Below the pieces are notes generated by a model. It ran no database searches, was not told the origin of the DNA, and saw only the letters and a list, made by a program, of their open reading frames with translations. Of a DNA stretch of 64,000 bases, positions 9,303-17,962 are shown one piece after another. Position numbers and translations under genes: made by a program. How positions within the stretch are numbered: the stretch's first letter is position 1; each line of letters starts with the position of its first letter. The stretch is from Colwellia piezophila ATCC BAA-637 (lineage in GTDB: Bacteria > Pseudomonadota > Gammaproteobacteria > Enterobacterales > Alteromonadaceae): contig NZ_KB905164.1 in assembly GCF_000378625.1 (NCBI RefSeq), positions 186,001 through 250,000 on the forward strand, written 5' to 3'.

Positions 9303-10340
9303 TTACTTCTTAGCAAAGTAACGAAACAATACGATTAGTACTGATAGTATGCCACCAAGCATAGTTCCTAACACCACAATCAAAGCTCGTTTAGGCCCTG
9401 ATTTTTCATCGGGCACTTGTGCTGGGTCTATGGTTTTAAGGACATATTCTTTTTTCACCATAGTTAACATCATGTTCTTCGTTTGCTCTTCAATAAGCTG
9501 ATAAAATACAGTTTCCATAGTGGCTATTTTGATATTAGCTAACTGGTTTGTTAAATAATCTATTGAAGCTTGTGCCTCTTCTTGGTCCTGAACTCGCATA
9601 AATTCGTTAATATCTTTAACTAGCCAAGTTAACCACTGCTTGGCGATCGTGGGTGAATAAAATGCAATGTCAATATTAACCATTGATGTTGTTTTGTCTT
9701 GATTAACAGTAACTAATTTTGAAAAATCTTGATAAGCTTCCCAACTAGAAGGTTCAGCTCGCTTTGGTGCCTTTACTTCCCGTATCCACTTGTTATTAGC
9801 TTGATTATATAAATCCTCATCTAAAATTAAAGTATTCGTTGCCATATCCCAATTTTTGGCTGCCATCAATGGCACTAACAAATCATGTTTAGTAATAAAC
9901 TTTTCAATAAAGGAGCGAGATTTTAAAATTTCTAGTGCTAGTGCTGTTTTATCAACCCCGCCACCGCCACCGAGGTTAATGCCTGCCATACTGGCTAAGC
10001 CGCCAAGTTGGCCTGCCATTGCGGCAAGGCCTCCTGCTCCACCATCACTTGAGGCTGGAGCTAATATAGCTGAAGCTTTATAGATATTTGGCTGGGATAG
10101 TGCAAAGAAAACAGAAGCTACAGCAAAAATCATACTGATAATGATAATGGTAAACTTACCGGCCCAAATAGCATGCCAAAGCTCAGCTAATTCAATTTCA
10201 TCATCTTGATTTTGAGTATTTTGCAATAGTAGTTGTTGCTGAAGTAACTGTTGTTGCAACAATTGTGTATTAACATCATTAGGCAATGCTTGCTTATTTA
10301 CTACAGAGCTTTCGTTTGAGCTTTCTACTGACTTTGACAC
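9303..10340 (-). CDS. wzz: Chain-length determinant protein Wzz
   Basis: 345-residue inner-membrane polysaccharide co-polymerase. A cytoplasmic N-terminal tail of about 60 residues is rich in glutamine (runs of Q and LLQQQ between residues 25 and 45). Then come DEIELAELWHAIWAGKF and the first membrane segment (about 63-83), PNIYKASAILAP (Wzz domain), a glycine-rich stretch with GGLAAMAGQLGGLASMAG, a periplasmic helical region and a second membrane segment (about 318-340) preceded by a proline-containing DPAQVPDEKSGPKR. It sets glycan chain length with Wzy. The Gln-rich tail is unusual in length for the family. Confidence 0.88.
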   Translation of the reverse strand: MSKSVESSNESSVVNKQALPNDVNTQLLQQQLLQQQLLLQNTQNQDDEIELAELWHAIWAGKFTIIIISMIFAVASVFFALSQPNIYKASAILAPASSDGGAGGLAAMAGQLGGLASMAGINLGGGGGVDKTALALEILKSRSFIEKFITKHDLLVPLMAAKNWDMATNTLILDEDLYNQANNKWIREVKAPKRAEPSSWEAYQDFSKLVTVNQDKTTSMVNIDIAFYSPTIAKQWLTWLVKDINEFMRVQDQEEAQASIDYLTNQLANIKIATMETVFYQLIEEQTKNMMLTMVKKEYVLKTIDPAQVPDEKSGPKRALIVVLGTMLGGILSVLIVLFRYFAKK

Positions 10341-10407
10341 TATTCACCATATCCGATTGGCATATGTTGCTCGTTAAGGCTTGACTAACAACAATAAAAT
10401 TTTCCGT

Positions 10408-10413
10408 ATTATA
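10408..10413 (-). promoter_or_regulatory. Candidate -10 element upstream of wzz
   Basis: On the minus strand TATAAT lies about 68 bases upstream of the wzz ATG. The best -35 match at a 17-base spacing is TTTTAC, which is poor, so an activator may be needed. I looked for a JUMPstart/ops element in this 270-base gap and did not find one. Confidence 0.35.
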
Positions 10414-10610
10414 CGAATTATCGTCGTAAAGTAAAAGGGCTAAGCGGCCTAGATTCAACTTTTAATCTGATTTTTATTATCGATTGGAAAAAATAAAAAT
10501 AGCAATAATGCTTAAAGTGAAATAATGAATGTATGCTCAATATTTCTATGTATATACCGCACAGTTAAAGTTGTTGTCGCGGAAAAACAGATATTAGTCA
10601 TACGTTGCTA

Positions 10611-12848
10611 TTAAAAGGTATCACTATCGGCCAGTAGAAAAGTGTTTTCTCCATCAGATCTCGCTCGCATGGTAGCAAGTCGAGCTTTTATGCCCCCCAT
10701 CATTTGACTGAATTGCTGCTCGGTCTTCATTTGCGCGAGAATAGGCTCTAAATCACCTTGCCATGCTCTTATCCAACCTGCGTCAATAGCCGCTTGAAGG
10801 TATTGATAAGTTCCACTTTTATTATTTTGGAGTGCACTAATCAAGGCCATATTATAATAATAAGAGGGTTCATTAGACTTTTTGGTTTTACCTTTGTCTA
10901 AAAATTGGGTAAAGCCATCAATAATTACTTTTGCCTGTGCAAGTTCTTCTATTTGTATATAGGCATAAGCTAAATGAAGTGCCGACTGGCCATCAGACAA
11001 ATAATAAAAATAATCACGGTTAATTGAATTTAAACTTAGAAGGCGTTCAAAAGCAGTGATAGCCTGAGAGTACTTACCTTGATAGAAGGCAATTTCACCT
11101 TCAATATAATGATTCATTCCCGACTTCTTGCCAGTAAAGTCAATATCTTTTAAGGAGAGAAGTGCTTCATTAACCTTACCTTGTGTCGCGTAAAATCGCG
11201 CTTGCATAAAGTTAAGGTCCGCGGGTGAAAATTGTGACGATTGTTTGCTCGCATAATCAAACCAATGTTGTGTTTTCTCAACTTTCCCCATATCCATGTT
11301 AGCAATCAATAACCCCTTTATTGCTTGCTTATTTATTGGGTCAACATCAAGTGCTCTTTTATACATGTTAATTGACTCATCCAGTCTGCCCCGTGTTGAT
11401 AAAATATCGCCAACTAAATTATAGGCTCCAGGATAATAAGGATCGTTGCTAATTATTTGAGAAAATATGTCCATCGCTTTTTTTTCATCGCCCTCTTGGT
11501 AATAACACCAAGCTACGTTGTACGCTGCTACTGGCGACTTGGGGTCTAAAACATAGGCTTGTTCAAACAGCTTATGTGCGCCGACAACATCACCATTGCT
11601 TTGTAACAAAGAGCCATACCACATATATGTCATCGCATAGTTAGGATTAATCGCTATGGCTTTTTTAAATGACTGCTCAGCTTTTACCGCATCATTTTCT
11701 GTTAAAATGAGCCCTTGAGTTGCATGTGCAGCTGCTAAATCAGGGTACAATTGAAAAGCAGTATCAAGGGCTTCTTGTGCTGCAATACCGGCTTGTTTTT
11801 CAGGGAAATCACCATATAGAACAAGTAGAATATTGGCATTAGCAATGCCGACAAATGCCCTAGCATATTCAGCATCAAACTTCACCGCATCTTTAAAATG
11901 CTGTAAAGCTTTATGAATAGATGGCGCAGTACGATGCGCTAGCTCTTGCTGACCTTTACCAAAAGCAACCATGGCATCAACATTATGGGTTTCTGCAACA
12001 GTGGAAAATGGCGTTGTTTTACCAAGCAAGGTGACTTTCATTTTATCAACGACGGCTCTAGCGATATCGTCTTGTATTTTAAATACATCACGGTATTCTC
12101 GATCATAGGTTTCTGACCAAAGGTGTTCACCCGTACTAACCTTAATTAACTGCGCGGTTATTCGAATTTTATTGGTCGTGTCGTTCTTTCGAATGCTGCC
12201 CTCAAGAATAGTCTCTACCCCTAACTCTCTACCAATTTCGACAATAGTTTTATTTGAAACACCTTTATAAGCAAAAGAAGACGTTCTGGCGGCAACTTGT
12301 AAGTCTGGAATTTTAGCCAGTAGGTTTAATAACTCTTCCACCATACCATCAGCAAAAAATTGATCTTCAGCATCACTGCTAAACGCAACAAAAGGTAGGA
12401 TTGCGATTGATTTTTTATTGCCAGAAGATAATAAATTATCTATTTTAGTTTGTGGTTCACCAGATTGCACTGTTGTTTTTGATAATACTTGAGGTGACTT
12501 TCCTTCTAACCATAACTGAGCAGCTAAGGTAACAACTACTGCCAATGCCAGTGAGCCGGCAACAGCCAAAGTTGTTTGGAAGTTGATTTGTAGCGAGCTG
12601 TCATGCGGTCCATCATTTTTTACTCTTACAATACCTTTTGCAGTAAAGTTATACAGCCAAGCAAAAATTAAAGAGACGGGAAAACCGACCAAAAACACTT
12701 GCAATATTGTTGTCATCACAGAATCTGGTAGCCCTAATGCAGGCACAGCGAGGTCAGCTATTTGAATTAATGGCCAAGCGGATACCGCATAGATGGTCGC
12801 AACCTTAAAAACCTGTCGATGCTTTAATTGCGTTAAGAAACTATCCAA
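10611..12848 (-). CDS. Membrane-anchored TolB/FlgO-like and TPR repeat protein
   Basis: 745 residues. The N-terminal 110 residues hold about three membrane segments in the pattern KVATIYAVSAWPLIQIADLAVPALGLPD..FPVSLIFAWLYNFT typical of proteins often labelled adenylate-cyclase-like TPR proteins. I see no cyclase catalytic domain. Residues about 145-275 form a TolB-N/FlgO-like domain (SIAILPFVAFSSDAEDQFFADGMVEEL, ILEGSIRKNDTTNKIRITAQL). The rest is a long series of TPR repeats. The domains after the membrane part are probably periplasmic and mediate protein interaction. It follows the DUF4097 gene by 32 bases, so the two are probably cotranscribed. The exact role is unknown. Confidence 0.7.
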   Translation of the reverse strand: MDSFLTQLKHRQVFKVATIYAVSAWPLIQIADLAVPALGLPDSVMTTILQVFLVGFPVSLIFAWLYNFTAKGIVRVKNDGPHDSSLQINFQTTLAVAGSLALAVVVTLAAQLWLEGKSPQVLSKTTVQSGEPQTKIDNLLSSGNKKSIAILPFVAFSSDAEDQFFADGMVEELLNLLAKIPDLQVAARTSSFAYKGVSNKTIVEIGRELGVETILEGSIRKNDTTNKIRITAQLIKVSTGEHLWSETYDREYRDVFKIQDDIARAVVDKMKVTLLGKTTPFSTVAETHNVDAMVAFGKGQQELAHRTAPSIHKALQHFKDAVKFDAEYARAFVGIANANILLVLYGDFPEKQAGIAAQEALDTAFQLYPDLAAAHATQGLILTENDAVKAEQSFKKAIAINPNYAMTYMWYGSLLQSNGDVVGAHKLFEQAYVLDPKSPVAAYNVAWCYYQEGDEKKAMDIFSQIISNDPYYPGAYNLVGDILSTRGRLDESINMYKRALDVDPINKQAIKGLLIANMDMGKVEKTQHWFDYASKQSSQFSPADLNFMQARFYATQGKVNEALLSLKDIDFTGKKSGMNHYIEGEIAFYQGKYSQAITAFERLLSLNSINRDYFYYLSDGQSALHLAYAYIQIEELAQAKVIIDGFTQFLDKGKTKKSNEPSYYYNMALISALQNNKSGTYQYLQAAIDAGWIRAWQGDLEPILAQMKTEQQFSQMMGGIKARLATMRARSDGENTFLLADSDTF

Positions 12849-12880
12849 TTAATTTCTCCAAGACCACGTTAACTATGAAT

Positions 12881-13804
12881 TTATTCATTGCTTATTCTTT
12901 CTTCAGACGTTTTCTCGATTGAAACAGTGCCATTAATAGTATTTAAACTTAATTTCCCAGAGCCGTCACCAGAAATAAAACTCAATGTTTTCTTATTTAA
13001 ATTGCCACCTGTGGGTAAATCATCGGTTAGTAGATTATTAATGTCACCACCAAATTGGCTTACGATATTACACTCTGCATTTAGTGTCCCGGCAACTTTA
13101 TACAATATATCACCACTAACACTAGAAAGTTTCACTTGCGCTTTACTTTTAACTTGGCCGCTAATTTGAGTATTACCAGATACATTTTTAATGGTTAAAT
13201 TACTTGTACCATCAATATTTGCATTGATGTCCCCTGAGATAGACTTCAGGTATGCCTGTTGAAAATCCCCTGAAAAAGTAATCATACCGCTAACCGATTC
13301 AACTTTAGTAAAACCTGACGACTCTATCAGTTGCACATCCCCACTAACTACCGATAACTTAATTTTCCCATGAGATTTACTCACGATTAAATCACCACTA
13401 ATAGACTTGCCACTAATATGGTTATTTACTTTGGTGACAGTAAAGGAAGTATCAATACCTTTGAAAATTAGTTGTAATTTCTGCGGTATAAATATATCTA
13501 ATACACTGGAATCGCCCCAATGTTGTTGCCCTTGAGTTTCAACTTTAATCAGAGTTTTGTTTTTATTAGTCTCGAAAATTAACCGTTTAGCGGTATCGTC
13601 TAATTCACCTCGAATCATAACTTCAGGCTTATCCCACCCTTGTATGTTGACAAGTCCGCGAGGTATTTCAACAAAAACGCTACCGGTAGGTTCAACCGAT
13701 AAAGACTTATTCACTTTCTCCCCTGCCAAGCAAACACCCGAAAAGGTCATCACTGTAAAGATAAAAGTCTGAATTAATCTAAATTCACTAAGAATAGTAT
13801 TCAA
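12881..13804 (-). CDS. DUF4097-type beta-repeat protein with signal peptide
   Basis: 307 residues with an N-terminal signal sequence (FTVMTFSGVCLAGE, cleavage probably near residue 27). The body is a repeated beta-strand pattern with recurring S(V/I)SGD motifs (KSISGDLIVSK, LSVVSGDVQL, ESVSGMITF, KSISGDINAN, KNVSGNTQIS, LSSVSGDILY), as in DUF4097 putative adhesin-like domains. It is likely an exported beta-helix-like protein. It is the first gene of a probable two-gene operon with the TPR protein. Substrate or partner is unknown. Confidence 0.75.
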   Translation of the reverse strand: MNTILSEFRLIQTFIFTVMTFSGVCLAGEKVNKSLSVEPTGSVFVEIPRGLVNIQGWDKPEVMIRGELDDTAKRLIFETNKNKTLIKVETQGQQHWGDSSVLDIFIPQKLQLIFKGIDTSFTVTKVNNHISGKSISGDLIVSKSHGKIKLSVVSGDVQLIESSGFTKVESVSGMITFSGDFQQAYLKSISGDINANIDGTSNLTIKNVSGNTQISGQVKSKAQVKLSSVSGDILYKVAGTLNAECNIVSQFGGDINNLLTDDLPTGGNLNKKTLSFISGDGSGKLSLNTINGTVSIEKTSEERISNE

Positions 13805-13830
13805 AAAGAAGAACCTCGTTAAATGCGAAA

Positions 13831-13876
13831 TAATACCAATGTAATTAAATTAATGCTCACTTGTACTGACTAAAAA
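13831..13876 (-). repeat. Truncated copy of the interspersed ATACC element
   Basis: TAATACC followed at the same distance by TCACTTGTACTG and TAAAA matches, in reverse orientation, the right end of the complete element at 56279-56441. About two thirds of 48 positions agree by eye. Only this end is recognisable; the rest is lost or too diverged. It lies about 300 bases left of the sbcB-derived repeat. Confidence 0.5.
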
Positions 13877-14130
13877 ACGGCTATGAGGATAATATTTGAA
13901 AGCTTTAATTCAAGAATCTATAGAAGAAGTATACATAAATTATTAAAAAATATTGTTTTTAAATCGTTAGCCGATGTTTCAAACTAGACTTCCTATAAGT
14001 TATCATTTGAGTGATAGTTATTAAAATCTAGTCAGGTACCACCATTCTTAACCTATCGATTACAGCCTTTAAAAACTAATCATGCATGAACATTGATACT
14101 AAACTACTTTTATCCTAACTAGCGCAGGTA
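13877..14130. other. AT-rich intergenic stretch, nothing recognised
   Basis: Between the repeat remnant and the sbcB-derived repeat I see no ORF, strong hairpin or clear promoter. It was probably part of the original region upstream of sbcB before the island arrived. Confidence 0.4.
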
Positions 14131-14246
14131 AACTGATTTATCTGGTTCGATTTGTTAGTATTAATTACTGAAAATATAATCGAATAAAAATAGAGTAGAA
14201 TTAATTGAATTCAAACACACAAACAATTTACTGGTACGATTATGAA
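14131..14246 (+). repeat. Left sbcB-derived direct repeat (duplicated 5' end of sbcB)
   Basis: Positions 14205-14246 match the first 42 bases of intact sbcB (25010-25051) at 41 of 42 positions, including the TTG start codon and 14 codons (NSNTQTIYWYDYE). The next codons are CAC CCC TAA, so this copy cannot make a protein. Weaker similarity continues upstream through CTGATTTAT and TCGATTTGTTAGTATTAATTA, giving about 116 bases of repeat. It marks the left end of the accessory island. Confidence 0.85.
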
Positions 14247-14410
14247 CACCCCTAATTTCTAAAGGGATAGAACAACCATTTCGCTCATGGGCTCACACAT
14301 GGAGTCACATTGATAATTTACTACTATTTCCCTAATAATATACCGCGATATAAGCTAATTACCACCAGTATCAGCACACATAAAAACCATTAGTAAATTA
14401 AATATCTGAA

Positions 14411-14638
14411 CTACAATATTTCCCATTTTTGATTGGCAAAATTATGACAAGTTTTAGCGGCTATTTTTCCCAACTTTGAATTATCTGGTGATATCACAGA
14501 AGCGCTAAATTTTCTACATATCTGATACAGAATAGGCATACCATCATCATCATAGAAGTCACTTGCGGTTATCTGATAGCAAGTATCAATATTAACCCAT
14601 CTATATTGCTGATTATCAATCACCTGATTGAAGCACAC
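14411..14638 (-). CDS. Small hypothetical protein (possibly second half of a broken gene)
   Basis: About 75 codons if started at GTG 14638, which is 10 bases after the stop of the upstream lipoprotein ORF. The frame stays open to an ATG at 14686 inside that ORF. The sequence (NIDTCYQITASDFYDDDGMPILY, ending CHNFANQKWEIL) looks like real protein and is acidic in the middle. There is no clear Shine-Dalgarno. Either it is translationally coupled to the gene before it or a frameshift near 14650 split one longer lipoprotein. Confidence 0.4.
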   Translation of the reverse strand: MCFNQVIDNQQYRWVNIDTCYQITASDFYDDDGMPILYQICRKFSASVISPDNSKLGKIAAKTCHNFANQKWEIL

Positions 14639-14648
14639 GGTTAATTTG

Positions 14649-14849
14649 TTAAAAGTCCCAAGAAGCAAATGCTTCAATTTTATCAACTATGCCATCACCA
14701 TTTTCATCATATCCTCCGTTGACTGACCCTCTATTAGGATAATTAGATATCAATGATGTAGCTTGAGTTAAACTTACGCCACAGTAACTAGGTACTGACT
14801 GACATCCTGAGCCAATAATTAAGAATAAAGTGATAGCAAACCTCATCAT
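14649..14849 (-). CDS. Small lipoprotein with an EF-hand-like loop
   Basis: 66 residues. The N-terminus MMRFAITLFLIIGSGCQS is a lipoprotein signal with Cys16 as the probable lipidated residue. Near the C-terminus DENGDGIVDKIEAF fits a calcium-binding EF-hand loop (Asp-x-Asn-x-Asp-Gly, Glu at position 12). It is the first gene left of the divergent operator at 14906-14932. Its ORF ends abruptly after the EF-hand while the next frame stays open, so the gene may be truncated. Confidence 0.5.
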   Translation of the reverse strand: MMRFAITLFLIIGSGCQSVPSYCGVSLTQATSLISNYPNRGSVNGGYDENGDGIVDKIEAFASWDF

Positions 14850-14905
14850 AATTTCTTCCTTTGTTTTATTAACGCTAGCCGAATATTTGAATTTATCTTA
14901 CCTAA

Positions 14906-14932
14906 AGACTAAGACCTTATACGTCTTAGTCT
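14906..14932. promoter_or_regulatory. Operator-like palindrome, island site 1
   Basis: Perfect 10-base inverted repeat AGACTAAGAC, 7-base spacer, GTCTTAGTCT. The centred 15-mer is AGACC-TTATA-CGTCT, a member of the RGAC-N7-GTCY family seen at five other places in the island. It lies between divergent genes: the inner 15-mer ends 45 bases before the ATG at 14971 and begins 63 bases before the ATG at 14849. It is not followed by a T-run, so a terminator is unlikely. Confidence 0.6.
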
Positions 14933-14943
14933 CCAGCTAAACT

Positions 14944-14959
14944 CATGCTTTAAAACGTG
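14944..14959 (+). repeat. Shared leader repeat, copy 1
   Basis: CATGCTTTAAAACGTG just upstream of the 183-residue protein gene. It is repeated exactly at 15638-15653. Similarity continues through the Shine-Dalgarno region and the first ~14 codons of both genes. Confidence 0.75.
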
Positions 14960-14970
14960 GAGATATAGCT

Positions 14971-15522
14971 ATGAATATAATGCAAGTACGTGATAACCAA
15001 GGCAACTTAACTTGGGTTGAAACAGTCCCTAGTAGCAGACAAAAAATTAAAATTAAAGAGTCAGTTATGCCATCAAAACTACCCACTGTTGAACATATGT
15101 TAGCAAATAAACCTTCGCTCACTTCATTATTAGACAAACGACCTGAACATCTATGTAGCGAACGTGAAGATTTTTTGGATACACTAAATTTTGCCCTTTT
15201 AACCCTAGGCATGATATTGATTGGTGTTATGTTTTTTAATCAATCTATGCCAATAGACATCTTAGGTTCCGCAATTTTCTTAACGATGTTAATTCTTCAC
15301 ATATTTATATATAAAACAGATGAGAAATACGATTTAGAGCGACAAAAGCAGTGGATAAACCAACAGGCTATTTCGGTTAATTTAAAAACGCGATACCGCG
15401 AAGATATCGTCAATAAAAAATCTAATATTATTTGGATAGTCATAAGGTTTTGTCTTTTTGTTGCGCTTGCAATTTTCATCTTTGCTCTATTTACTGCGGT
15501 CTTTGATGATAAAAAACAATAG
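14971..15522 (+). CDS. Membrane protein with an N-terminal RDNxGNL repeat segment
   Basis: 183 residues. Residues 1-30 (QVRDNQGNLTWVETV) match the start of the 64-residue protein at 15665. After a linker there are three hydrophobic segments (about residues 73-90, 94-113 and 150-172), so it is an inner-membrane protein with a charged loop between the second and third. It looks like a small beta-hairpin-repeat module fused to, or displaced by, a membrane domain. ATG at 14971 is preceded by GGAG. Function is unknown. It is the plus-strand neighbour of operator site 1. Confidence 0.55.
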   Translation: MNIMQVRDNQGNLTWVETVPSSRQKIKIKESVMPSKLPTVEHMLANKPSLTSLLDKRPEHLCSEREDFLDTLNFALLTLGMILIGVMFFNQSMPIDILGSAIFLTMLILHIFIYKTDEKYDLERQKQWINQQAISVNLKTRYREDIVNKKSNIIWIVIRFCLFVALAIFIFALFTAVFDDKKQ

Positions 15523-15637
15523 ATAGCAACTACTTACTATTATGTATTGGTTTAATGCAGTTCAACATTATATTAGATTTTATAATTAAGACGATGTCAT
15601 CAATTGAATATATGACACCGCATCAGAACGAAGTACA

Positions 15638-15653
15638 CATGCTTTAAAACGTG
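15638..15653 (+). repeat. Shared leader repeat, copy 2
   Basis: Exact second copy of the 16-mer at 14944-14959, here 11 bases before the ATG of the 64-residue gene and followed by a GAGGAT Shine-Dalgarno. The two genes probably arose by duplication of a leader-plus-start cassette. Confidence 0.75.
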
Positions 15654-15664
15654 AGGATTTAGCA

Positions 15665-15859
15665 ATGAATAGAATTCAATTACGTGACAACAAAGGCAAC
15701 TTAACTGGCTGGATTGAAACCGTACATGGAGGTAGAAAACAAATTAGGGACAGCAGAGGCACTTTGCTCGGTTGGTATGACGCTGCAAGTGATAAAACGA
15801 CCTGTGCGAGAACAGGTCGATGGATCGGAATGGGTGAGCAACTGACTTCATTATTATAA
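15665..15859 (+). CDS. Small G-rich beta-hairpin-repeat protein
   Basis: 64 residues built from repeats of about 16 residues: IQLRDNKGNLTGWIET, QIRDSRGTLLGWYDA, then KTTCARTGRWIGMGEQL. Each repeat has the form xRDxxGxxxGW or a looser version, suggesting a small symmetric beta fold. It reminds me of short proteins annotated as 4-fold beta flower, but I cannot confirm this. A fused relative lies at 14971 and a broken one at 18522. Function is unknown; no signal peptide or membrane segment. Confidence 0.6.
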   Translation: MNRIQLRDNKGNLTGWIETVHGGRKQIRDSRGTLLGWYDAASDKTTCARTGRWIGMGEQLTSLL

Positions 15860-15884
15860 AGTGACTATTGTCCCGTTCTAGCAA

Positions 15885-16268
15885 CTATTGTTTATTGGCA
15901 ATAGTTGCTGAAATTAACTCTCTGTAAAAGAGTGATTCAGATACACCTTGCCTTAATTCAGCATCAAGATAATCTAAAATATTTTCTTCGGGTAGCGATA
16001 ACTTAACAGTTTCAATTTTCTGTATAGCAATTACAAAAGAAAGATTTAAACAAACCCGTTCACCAAGTGCCATACAGCTATTATCTAAATTTTGATGTAG
16101 CTCATACTTCCACATTTTGTATTTTAGGAAGTCACGAAAAATCAGAGTCATTTTATATTTTAGTTCTGCAATTTCATTTGCTGTAAAGTATTCATGAGCT
16201 ATCTTTTGATAGTCCATAAAAACAATGGACTTATAGTCGATTAGTCTGTTTCTCCTGTTAACTTTCAT
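15885..16268 (-). CDS. Hypothetical protein
   Basis: 127 residues with no recognised motif. It is helical by composition with several aromatic and basic residues in the first half (YKMTLIFRDFLKYKMWKYEL). ATG at 16268. An inverted repeat AGCAACTATTG/CAATAGTTGCT (15880-15909) overlaps its last codons and could end transcription, though no T-run follows. It is flanked by island genes and may be cargo. Confidence 0.45.
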   Translation of the reverse strand: MKVNRRNRLIDYKSIVFMDYQKIAHEYFTANEIAELKYKMTLIFRDFLKYKMWKYELHQNLDNSCMALGERVCLNLSFVIAIQKIETVKLSLPEENILDYLDAELRQGVSESLFYRELISATIANKQ

Positions 16269-16325
16269 TTTATAAAACCTTATTATTCGTCAATCTAGTT
16301 AGGAAACCCATCTACCCAAAATTAA

Positions 16326-16350
16326 AAATACCAGCATATAGCTGGTATTT
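16326..16350 (-). terminator. Rho-independent terminator after the lipoprotein gene
   Basis: Perfect 10-base stem AAATACCAGC/GCTGGTATTT with a 5-base loop, followed on the minus strand by a T-rich run (TTTTTAATTTT). It lies 29 bases after the stop of the 489-residue lipoprotein gene. Confidence 0.75.
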
Positions 16351-16378
16351 GATTAAAGCCGTTTAAATGAATAAACGA

Positions 16379-17848
16379 TTAAGGACACGCAGCCCAGTTA
16401 ACGCCATCAACACTACATTCATAAACAGTTGTACCGTCATCTTGCTTCGTTTCTTTGCGCCATTCACCTTCATCATTTTTGTGAATCACTACATTGACTG
16501 TCGCTTTGCTTTTACGCCAGTAACTTACATCAAGAGCTACTTCATCATCAAATCGATAAGGCATTACCTCAAAAGCAGTAAATAATTCTTCAGGATCTAA
16601 GTCTGCAACTTTATCTTTAACATTTATCCAATTTGATATCGTTTGAAAATCTGCATTCATATCCCTAAAGTAAAACTCAGCACCATATTCATAGTCCGTT
16701 TCAGAATAACGAAGGCTGAAATTTCGCTCATAAGGGTTCTCTAAACTTGTGTTAATACATTCATTAAGCGTTGGAAAGTTCACTGTGGGTATAGTATTGC
16801 CAAGCTCATAATGAATACCGTCTTTTTCAAAACTAACACGCTCAATATTGCCGCAGCGATAGGTTTGATCTTCATTGATGTATACATCTTCTCGAATGCT
16901 TAACCATCCATTTAGTGATTGCTCACCCCATGCTTCACCCAACTCATGAAACTTAGCTAAAACAACATCAACTTTATTTAATGAGCCTGTATCTTTAAGT
17001 TTCACAAACTCAATAAAATCTTCTGTGCCCATATAGATAAGTTCATCACGATACCAAGCATCAGTGAAGTTGTACTCTTCATCTTTAACTTTGTCTTGAT
17101 AGATGACAACTCGAATTTCAGCCGCGGTTGGATATTCACTTTCCAACACTTTCTTATGTTTGTAAGCCGCTTTTAATCCCGTAACAATAGATTGGGCTTT
17201 GTCATAAGCAGCACTGTCATTATTAGCAATAAAATCTGAATAGATTTGATCAGCCGACAAATTATAATGAGCAACGAGATTTAGCATTACGTCTTCTATT
17301 TCATGCTTAAGCTCAAGGCGTAAATCAGTATCAGCCTTAAGCTCATCACAAGTTAAGTTTCCCTTGCCACTACTTTGTAATTGACGCCTTAATTGACCCC
17401 ATATCACTGAAGTTAAGGGAGATACATTACGAATATCATCATCTAACAAAGGCTCTATCGAAGGCGGGAAAGACATCTGGTATGCCTCTTTTACATCACC
17501 TGAATCTTCATCAATAGCGCCAACAGGCACATCAACGTACATCGTAGAGTATGGTACGCAAGACGCTTGTTCTTCAGTAAATTCAAAACTATAGTTGCCT
17601 GACTCAGTAGAAACCACGGATGGCTCAGTTTGCTGATCAAATTTACCATCACCATCTAAATCTAACCAGACAGTTGCACCCGAGACGTAACCATCAATAA
17701 CTTTACCTGTAAGCGATATAGTGTTGGCTACTATAGGAGCAGGTGTTACCGGTTCTGGTTTTTCGGATGATGAACTTCCACCACCGCATCCCACAAGAAT
17801 AGTGACCATAGCAGCGCAAATAATAAGTTTATTTTTAATTGAGAACAT
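16379..17848 (-). CDS. Large lipoprotein with a carboxypeptidase-regulatory-like beta domain
   Basis: 489 residues. The N-terminus AAMVTILVGCGGGSSSS is a lipoprotein signal with Cys21 as the lipidated residue, followed by a Ser/Pro linker. Residues about 43-95 (ISLTGKVIDGYVSGATVWLDLDGDGKFD) resemble a regulatory-like beta-sandwich found at the start of many marine surface lipoproteins. The DLDGDGKFD may bind calcium. The remaining 390 residues have no motif I know. It is probably surface or periplasm facing. It has its own terminator. No operator of the island family was found upstream, so it may be unrelated cargo. Confidence 0.6.
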   Translation of the reverse strand: MFSIKNKLIICAAMVTILVGCGGGSSSSEKPEPVTPAPIVANTISLTGKVIDGYVSGATVWLDLDGDGKFDQQTEPSVVSTESGNYSFEFTEEQASCVPYSTMYVDVPVGAIDEDSGDVKEAYQMSFPPSIEPLLDDDIRNVSPLTSVIWGQLRRQLQSSGKGNLTCDELKADTDLRLELKHEIEDVMLNLVAHYNLSADQIYSDFIANNDSAAYDKAQSIVTGLKAAYKHKKVLESEYPTAAEIRVVIYQDKVKDEEYNFTDAWYRDELIYMGTEDFIEFVKLKDTGSLNKVDVVLAKFHELGEAWGEQSLNGWLSIREDVYINEDQTYRCGNIERVSFEKDGIHYELGNTIPTVNFPTLNECINTSLENPYERNFSLRYSETDYEYGAEFYFRDMNADFQTISNWINVKDKVADLDPEELFTAFEVMPYRFDDEVALDVSYWRKSKATVNVVIHKNDEGEWRKETKQDDGTTVYECSVDGVNWAACP

Positions 17849-17962
17849 ACAAATTTTCCTTTTTCGTATTTTTAATAATTAATTCCGTAAATCATGGGGG
17901 GGGTGCTGAATTTATAGGTTAGTCGTTAATTTCGCTTTCATAACAATTAGCCTTAAATAATT

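Noticed and set aside
10341..10610. JUMPstart/ops element before the polysaccharide cluster
   Set aside because: No GGCGGTAGCGTG-like sequence was found on the transcribed strand.
10611..12848. Adenylate cyclase
   Set aside because: The N-terminus resembles proteins labelled adenylate-cyclase-like, but no class III cyclase catalytic motifs are present.
15588..15600. GAC-GAT-GTC upstream of the 64-residue gene as a seventh operator
   Set aside because: The spacer is 3 bases instead of 7 and the distance to the ATG is about 70, so it does not fit the family.
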